NCBI GenBank assembly: GCA_947625195.1
Contig: CANQNK010000002.1
Coordinates: forward strand, 1-64,000
DNA length: 64,000 nt
DNA from: an uncultured Clostridia bacterium
Lineage (GTDB): Bacteria; Bacillota; Clostridia; Oscillospirales; Ruminococcaceae
Direction: 5' to 3'
Under the pieces are notes generated by a model. That model was not told the origin of the DNA. It saw nothing but the letters and a program-made list of their open reading frames with translations, and did no database searches. Both the position numbers and the translations under genes were made by a program. Below, piece after piece: positions 59,573 through 64,000 of the stretch (its first letter is position 1; the number at the start of each line of letters is the position of its first letter).

Positions 59573-62500
59573 TTACATTGTGAAGTATTTAACGCCGCTT
59601 TCAAAAATCTTCTGATCCTTTACTCCCGGAACATTTTTGGCAACACATTCGCCGATACGTTCTGAGTGTCCCATCTTTCCGAATACCCTTCCGTCAGGAG
59701 AGGTGATTCCCTCAATAGCGTACATCGAGCAGTTTGGATTGCAGTGTATATCCATTGTAGGATTGCCGTTAAAGTCAACATACTGTGTTGCGATCTGTCC
59801 GTTTTCCGCAAGCTGTTTTATTTCCTCCTCGGTGGCTACAAATCTTCCCTCGCCGTGTGAGATGGCGATAGTGTGTATGTCGCCTACACTCGTTCCCGAA
59901 AGCCACGGGGATTTATTGGAAGCTATTCGTGTGTTTACCATTTTAGACTGGTGCCTTGCAATGGTATTGAACGTAAGGGTAGGAGAGTCGTCTTTCATAT
60001 CCCTTATCTCGCCGTACGGAACAAGTCCCAGCTTTATAAGCGCCTGAAAGCCATTGCAGATTCCCAGCATAAGTCCGTCACGGTAGGTCAAAAGCTCGTT
60101 TATAGACTGTGTAAGACTTGGGTTTCTCAAAAATGAGGTTATGAACTTTCCGCTTCCGTCCGGCTCGTCACCGCCTGAAAATCCGCCCGGCAGCATTATA
60201 ATCTGAGAATTTCTTATTCTCTTTTCCATTTCCGAAACGCTTTCCTCAATAGCCGACGGAGTAAGATTCCTTATTACGAAAATATCGGCTATCGCACCAG
60301 CCTTTTCAAAAACCTTTGCGGTATCGTATTCGCAGTTGGTGCCGGGAAATACCGGGATCAAAACTCTCGGCTTAGCAATTGGGGTTATGGGCTCTTTTCT
60401 CCTTTGAACGGCGTAACTGAACTTCTCTACCTCTTCACTCTTAACACCCTTTACTTTTATCGGGAATACAGGTTCAAGCTTTTCTTCCCAAAGTTTTTCA
60501 AGATGTGCGATATCAAGCGTGTATTTTGTTGAAATTATTTTATATTCTTCTATCGTTTCTCCTATGACGCGCTCGTCCGTTTCAGCCTCATCGGCAAGCT
60601 CTATAACAAAGCTTCCGTAGCAGGCTCTGAAAAGCTCCTTTGGGGTAAGCTCTACGTTAAATTTAAAACCTATTCTGTTTCCAAACGACATCTTGGCAAT
60701 TGCTTCTGACACACCGCCATAGGAAACACTGTAACAGGATAAAACCTTTTTATCTTTTATTAGCGTTTCTACCTTTTCAAACACTGCCATTACGCTTTTA
60801 AAATCAGGACAGCGGTTCTCATCATATTCGGGTCTTATAAGTATAACTTTTGAGCCCGGCTTTTTAAATTCCTGAGAAATTATGTTGTAGCATGAGGTCT
60901 TTGATACAGCAAACGAAACAAGTGTCGGCGGAACGTCTATCTTTTCAAAGGTTCCGCTCATAGAGTCTTTTCCGCCTATTGATGCGCAGCCAAGCTCTAT
61001 CTGAGCTTTAAAAGCGCCAAGGAGCGCCGCAAACGGTTTGCCCCAGCGCTGCGGATCTTCCTGAGTCCTCTCGAAATACTCCTGGAAGGTAAGCCAGCAT
61101 TCTTTGCAGCTTCCGCCGGCTGCAACTACTTTAGCAACCGATTCTATTACGGCAGCCATTGCGCCGTGATAAGGGCTTTGCTCTGAAAGGAATGGGTCAA
61201 AGCCCCAGCCCATTACAGAAGCTGTGGTGGTGTCTCCGTTTAAAACGGGAATTTTTGCGGCCATGGCCTGCGTAGGGGTGTTTTGGTATTTTCCTCCGAA
61301 CGGCATAAGCACCGTCGATGCGCCGATAGTTGAATCAAAGTATTCCACAAGCCCCTTTTGCGAGCAGATATTCAGGTTTGAGATCATAGCCTCCCATTTG
61401 TCGGCGGTATCGTCAATCACTTCATTATTGTTGAATATAGGCTCCGGAACGAACACCGTGGTGTGCTTTTCCGCACCGTTTGAATTGAGAAAATCCCGAG
61501 AAAGGTTTACGATCTCGTTTCCTTTCCAGTTCATTTTAAGGCGTCTATCGCCGGTCACCGTGGCAACAAGAGTTGCTTCCAGGTTTTCCTTGCCTGCCTC
61601 ATTCATAAACTTCTCAACGTCGCTCTTTGATATAACTACCGCCATTCTCTCTTGAGATTCGGATATCGCAAGCTCGGTTCCGTCAAGTCCCTCGTACTTC
61701 TTCGTGACAGAGTCAAGGTCTATTATAAGCCCGTCTGTAAGCTCACCGATAGCGACCGAAACGCCGCCCGCGCCGAAATCGTTGCAGCGCTTTATCATTT
61801 TTGTGACCTCTGGGTTTCTGAAGAGACGCTGAAGCTTTCTTTCTTCCGGTGCGTTACCTTTCTGGACCTCCGCGCCGCAGGTCTCAAGAGACTGAAGCGT
61901 GTGTGATTTTGAAGAGCCGGTAGCTCCTCCGCAGCCGTCACGTCCCGTTTTTCCTCCGAGAAGTATAACAACATCGCCTACCTCAGGGCGTTCACGTCTG
62001 ACGTTTTTCTTGGGTGCTGCAGCAATAACTGCGCCTATTTCCATTCTCTTAGCTGCATATCCGGGGTGATATATCTCGTTTACATGGCCGGTTGCAAGTC
62101 CTATCTGGTTTCCGTATGAGGAATATCCCTGAGCCGCACCTACCGTTATTTTTCTCTGCGGAAGTTTTCCGGCGATTGTGTCTTCAAACGGAACCAACGG
62201 GTTAGCAGCTCCTGTCACTCTCATCGCCTGATAAACATAGCTTCTTCCCGAAAGAGGGTCTCTTATAGCTCCGCCAAGGCAGGTCGCCGCTCCGCCGAAA
62301 GGCTCTATCTCCGTCGGGTGATTGTGCGTCTCGTTTTTAAACATCAAAAGCCAGTCTTCTTCCTCGCCGTTTACATCCACCTTTATGTTGACAGAGCAGG
62401 CGTTTATCTCCTCGCTTTCGTCAAGAGCGTCTAAGAGACCGTCTTTTTTAAGCCGCTTTGCTCCGATAACAGCAAGGTCCATAAGCGTCATAGGTTTGTC

Positions 62501-63292
62501 TTTTCTGCCTAAGTACAATCTGTTTCTCGTCTTTAAGTAATCCTGATAGGTTTTTTCTATGTACGGAGCTTTTATCTGCGCCTCGTCTATAATTGTAAGA
62601 AACGTTGTGTGGCGGCAGTGATCCGACCAGTAGGTGTCAATCATTCTTATCTCGGTAACGGTCGGGTTTCTGCCCTCCTCGTCTCTGAAATACGCCTGAC
62701 AGAACTTTATGTCGTCAAAGTCCATAGCAAGTCCCATTGAACTTATCAGATCCTTAAGCTCTGAGTCGGATGAATATATAAAGCCTTCAATAGTATCCAC
62801 CTTGTCGGGAATCGTATAGTCGGAATCAAGAGTGTCAGGCTTTTCAAGTGAAGCTTCTCTGCTTTCTACCGGATTTATTATATAGTGCTTGATCTTTTCA
62901 AGATCCGAGTCGTTTAAATCTCCTTTGAAAATGTGAATTTTCGCACTTCTGACCGTAGGTCTCATTCCGCCTGTCAGCAGGGAAATACACTGTGCGCAGG
63001 AATCTGCTCTTTGATCAAACTGTCCCGGCAGATACTCAACGGCTATTATATGCTCGTCCTCGGTAAGCTTTGGAAGTTCGTAATACACCTTGTCGACGCT
63101 GGGCTCTGAAAACACAACGGGCACAGCCGCATTAAAGCTTTCTTCAGTCAGGCCCTGAGCGTCATAGCGGTTTATTATTCTGACGCTTTCAAGCCCTTTA
63201 AGGCCGAGAACGTTTTTGATGCCGCTTAAAAGAGAGTCTGCTTCTACGGCAAAGCCCTGCTTTTTCTCGGCATAGATTCTATAAACTGACAT
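59573..63292 (-). CDS. purL: Phosphoribosylformylglycinamidine synthase, single-chain large type
   Basis: Fourth step of purine synthesis, 1239 residues with synthetase and glutaminase fused. The N-terminal PurS-like part (1-160) precedes the AIRS domains: TEIRMIDTYWSDHCRHTTF, NETHNHPTEIEPFGGAATC and GGKTGRDGCGGATGSS. The C-terminal class I glutaminase (about 990-1239) has FPGTNCEYDTAKVF, Cys in LGICNGFQALI, and ISHGEGRF. Many Gram-positives have split PurS/PurL/PurQ, so the fused form is typical of Clostridia and Bacteroidetes-type clades. AAGGAG is 9 nt before ATG. It follows mtaB by 27 nt, probably cotranscribed. Confidence 0.96.
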   Translation of the reverse strand: MSVYRIYAEKKQGFAVEADSLLSGIKNVLGLKGLESVRIINRYDAQGLTEESFNAAVPVVFSEPSVDKVYYELPKLTEDEHIIAVEYLPGQFDQRADSCAQCISLLTGGMRPTVRSAKIHIFKGDLNDSDLEKIKHYIINPVESREASLEKPDTLDSDYTIPDKVDTIEGFIYSSDSELKDLISSMGLAMDFDDIKFCQAYFRDEEGRNPTVTEIRMIDTYWSDHCRHTTFLTIIDEAQIKAPYIEKTYQDYLKTRNRLYLGRKDKPMTLMDLAVIGAKRLKKDGLLDALDESEEINACSVNIKVDVNGEEEDWLLMFKNETHNHPTEIEPFGGAATCLGGAIRDPLSGRSYVYQAMRVTGAANPLVPFEDTIAGKLPQRKITVGAAQGYSSYGNQIGLATGHVNEIYHPGYAAKRMEIGAVIAAAPKKNVRRERPEVGDVVILLGGKTGRDGCGGATGSSKSHTLQSLETCGAEVQKGNAPEERKLQRLFRNPEVTKMIKRCNDFGAGGVSVAIGELTDGLIIDLDSVTKKYEGLDGTELAISESQERMAVVISKSDVEKFMNEAGKENLEATLVATVTGDRRLKMNWKGNEIVNLSRDFLNSNGAEKHTTVFVPEPIFNNNEVIDDTADKWEAMISNLNICSQKGLVEYFDSTIGASTVLMPFGGKYQNTPTQAMAAKIPVLNGDTTTASVMGWGFDPFLSEQSPYHGAMAAVIESVAKVVAAGGSCKECWLTFQEYFERTQEDPQRWGKPFAALLGAFKAQIELGCASIGGKDSMSGTFEKIDVPPTLVSFAVSKTSCYNIISQEFKKPGSKVILIRPEYDENRCPDFKSVMAVFEKVETLIKDKKVLSCYSVSYGGVSEAIAKMSFGNRIGFKFNVELTPKELFRACYGSFVIELADEAETDERVIGETIEEYKIISTKYTLDIAHLEKLWEEKLEPVFPIKVKGVKSEEVEKFSYAVQRRKEPITPIAKPRVLIPVFPGTNCEYDTAKVFEKAGAIADIFVIRNLTPSAIEESVSEMEKRIRNSQIIMLPGGFSGGDEPDGSGKFITSFLRNPSLTQSINELLTYRDGLMLGICNGFQALIKLGLVPYGEIRDMKDDSPTLTFNTIARHQSKMVNTRIASNKSPWLSGTSVGDIHTIAISHGEGRFVATEEEIKQLAENGQIATQYVDFNGNPTMDIHCNPNCSMYAIEGITSPDGRVFGKMGHSERIGECVAKNVPGVKDQKIFESGVKYFTM

Positions 63293-63319
63293 TTGACAAA
63301 ACTCCTTTTCAGCTTGAAT

Positions 63320-64000
63320 TTACATTTCTTCTGTCAAAGAGGCGAAAGCTTTGTCTTCTATTTCGCCAAGACAGTAATCTTCTTTTATATCAACTATTCT
63401 AACATAAAAACTTTTTTTATGCAATTTATTTTCGGGTTTTTTTCGTAAAACTTTTACTTTTGTATAATTGTCGGTGTGTCCGAAATGATATTCGGGTTCA
63501 CACTCGCGCTCAAAAATCACTTTCTGCAAAGTTCCAAGCTGAGTTTTTAAAAATTTTTTATTAAGGCACTGTGCGGTATCTCTCATTATTTGGGCGCGCT
63601 TTTTCTTGACTTGAGCTGAAACCTGCCCGATTGATTTTGCGGCGACGGTACCCTCTCTTTTTGAATAGGGAAAAACGTGTACCGCTGCAAAGCCGATTTT
63701 ATTTACAAATTCAAGCGACGTTATAAAATCCTCATCCGTTTCACCCGGAAATCCTACCATGACATCAGTGGTAATAGCGGCATTTTCAAAGCTTTCCCTT
63801 AGCTTGTTTACAATCGTGGCATATTGCGCCGATGTGTATCTGCGGTTCATAGCCATAAGTGTTTTATCGCAGCCGCTTTGAAGTGAAAGGTGAAAGTGGC
63901 CGCAAAGCTTTTCGCACGACTTAAGCTTGTCTATCTCAGTATCGGTAATAAGCTCCGGCTCCAGTGAGCTTAAGCGTATGCGTTCAATACCGTCAGTGTC
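63320..64000 (-). CDS. mtaB: tRNA t6A37 methylthiotransferase MtaB, 3' part (runs off window)
   Basis: The frame is open to position 64000, so the gene is cut by the window edge; 226 C-terminal residues are visible. RIRLSSLEPELIT, CGHFHLSLQSGCDKTLMAMNRRYT and DVMVGFPGETDEDF are the radical-SAM core of the MiaB/MtaB group, followed by the TRAM-like C-terminus. The cluster-binding Cys motif would lie beyond the edge. MtaB adds a methylthio group to t6A at position 37 of tRNA. The ORF-track entry from 63856 is an internal Met, not a start. Confidence 0.93.
   Translation of the reverse strand, partial: DTDGIERIRLSSLEPELITDTEIDKLKSCEKLCGHFHLSLQSGCDKTLMAMNRRYTSAQYATIVNKLRESFENAAITTDVMVGFPGETDEDFITSLEFVNKIGFAAVHVFPYSKREGTVAAKSIGQVSAQVKKKRAQIMRDTAQCLNKKFLKTQLGTLQKVIFERECEPEYHFGHTDNYTKVKVLRKKPENKLHKKSFYVRIVDIKEDYCLGEIEDKAFASLTEEM

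Noticed and set aside
1-64000. CRISPR arrays, insertion sequences, prophage or integrase genes
   Set aside because: No regularly spaced repeats, transposases or recombinases in any frame of the window.

Overview
This window reads as ordinary chromosome of a spore-forming, anaerobic-type Firmicute of class Clostridia. The best guess is the Oscillospiraceae/Ruminococcaceae, in the neighbourhood of [Eubacterium] siraeum. Reasons: the yicC-remA-gmk-rpoZ-priA-def-fmt-rsmB-rlmN-prpC-prkC-rsgA-thiN-spoVM string known from Bacillus subtilis is present; sporulation genes spoIIE and spoVM are present; the glycogen genes are glgB-glgC-glgD-glgA; alaS has a T-box leader; and sigma-A-type promoters are AT-rich. 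The species assignment is inference only. I see no insertion sequence, prophage, CRISPR array or integrase.

Layout. 1-2.2 kb: a sugar-type ABC binding lipoprotein, a candidate structured RNA and a DUF1292 protein. 2.3-2.8 kb: a short transcription unit with a strong promoter, three tiny ORFs, a duplicated segment and a terminator, which matches nothing I know. 2.8-11 kb: surface polysaccharide control, with a Wzz/CpsC-CpsD-CpsB tyrosine phospho-module (minus strand), two LytR-CpsA-Psr (LCP) ligases with very long cytoplasmic tails, a CarD-like regulator, and a cysteine-rich DUF11-like protein with a sigma-K-like promoter. 11-13.9 kb: a rod-shaped small RNA candidate, glmS and a HAD phosphatase. 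14-28.3 kb: a long run of translation, replication and signalling housekeeping genes ending in the 27-residue SpoVM gene (absent from the ORF track) and an M50 protease that resembles SpoIVFB. 28.3-33.4 kb (minus): purD, HIT and alaS under an Ala T-box, then a CmpB-type membrane protein. 33.5 kb: tRNA-Leu(CAA).

33.8-41 kb is more accessory: a 95-residue protein with a cystatin-like QVVNG motif, a GNAT acetyltransferase, a hybrid histidine kinase, a Gfo/Idh oxidoreductase, a HIT protein, an HD-GYP response regulator and a free-standing HPt protein. The kinase, HPt and HD-GYP proteins look like the parts of one phosphorelay with cyclic-di-GMP hydrolysis as output. 41.4-44.7 kb: tig-clpP-clpX. 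44.8-48.3 kb: metA (predicted acetyl-specific) and spoIIE, the latter behind a promoter with the long 21-nt spacer and a Spo0A-box match. 48.4-54.4 kb: the glycogen locus. 54.5-56 kb: a secreted NlpC/P60-like protein. 56-64 kb (minus): ispE, an aminotransferase with its Lrp-type regulator, a nucleoside phosphorylase that lacks a normal start codon, purL, and the 3' part of mtaB running off the end.

Start sites were chosen from Shine-Dalgarno spacing and often differ from the ORF track. Promoter, terminator and RNA calls were made by eye, without folding or database search.
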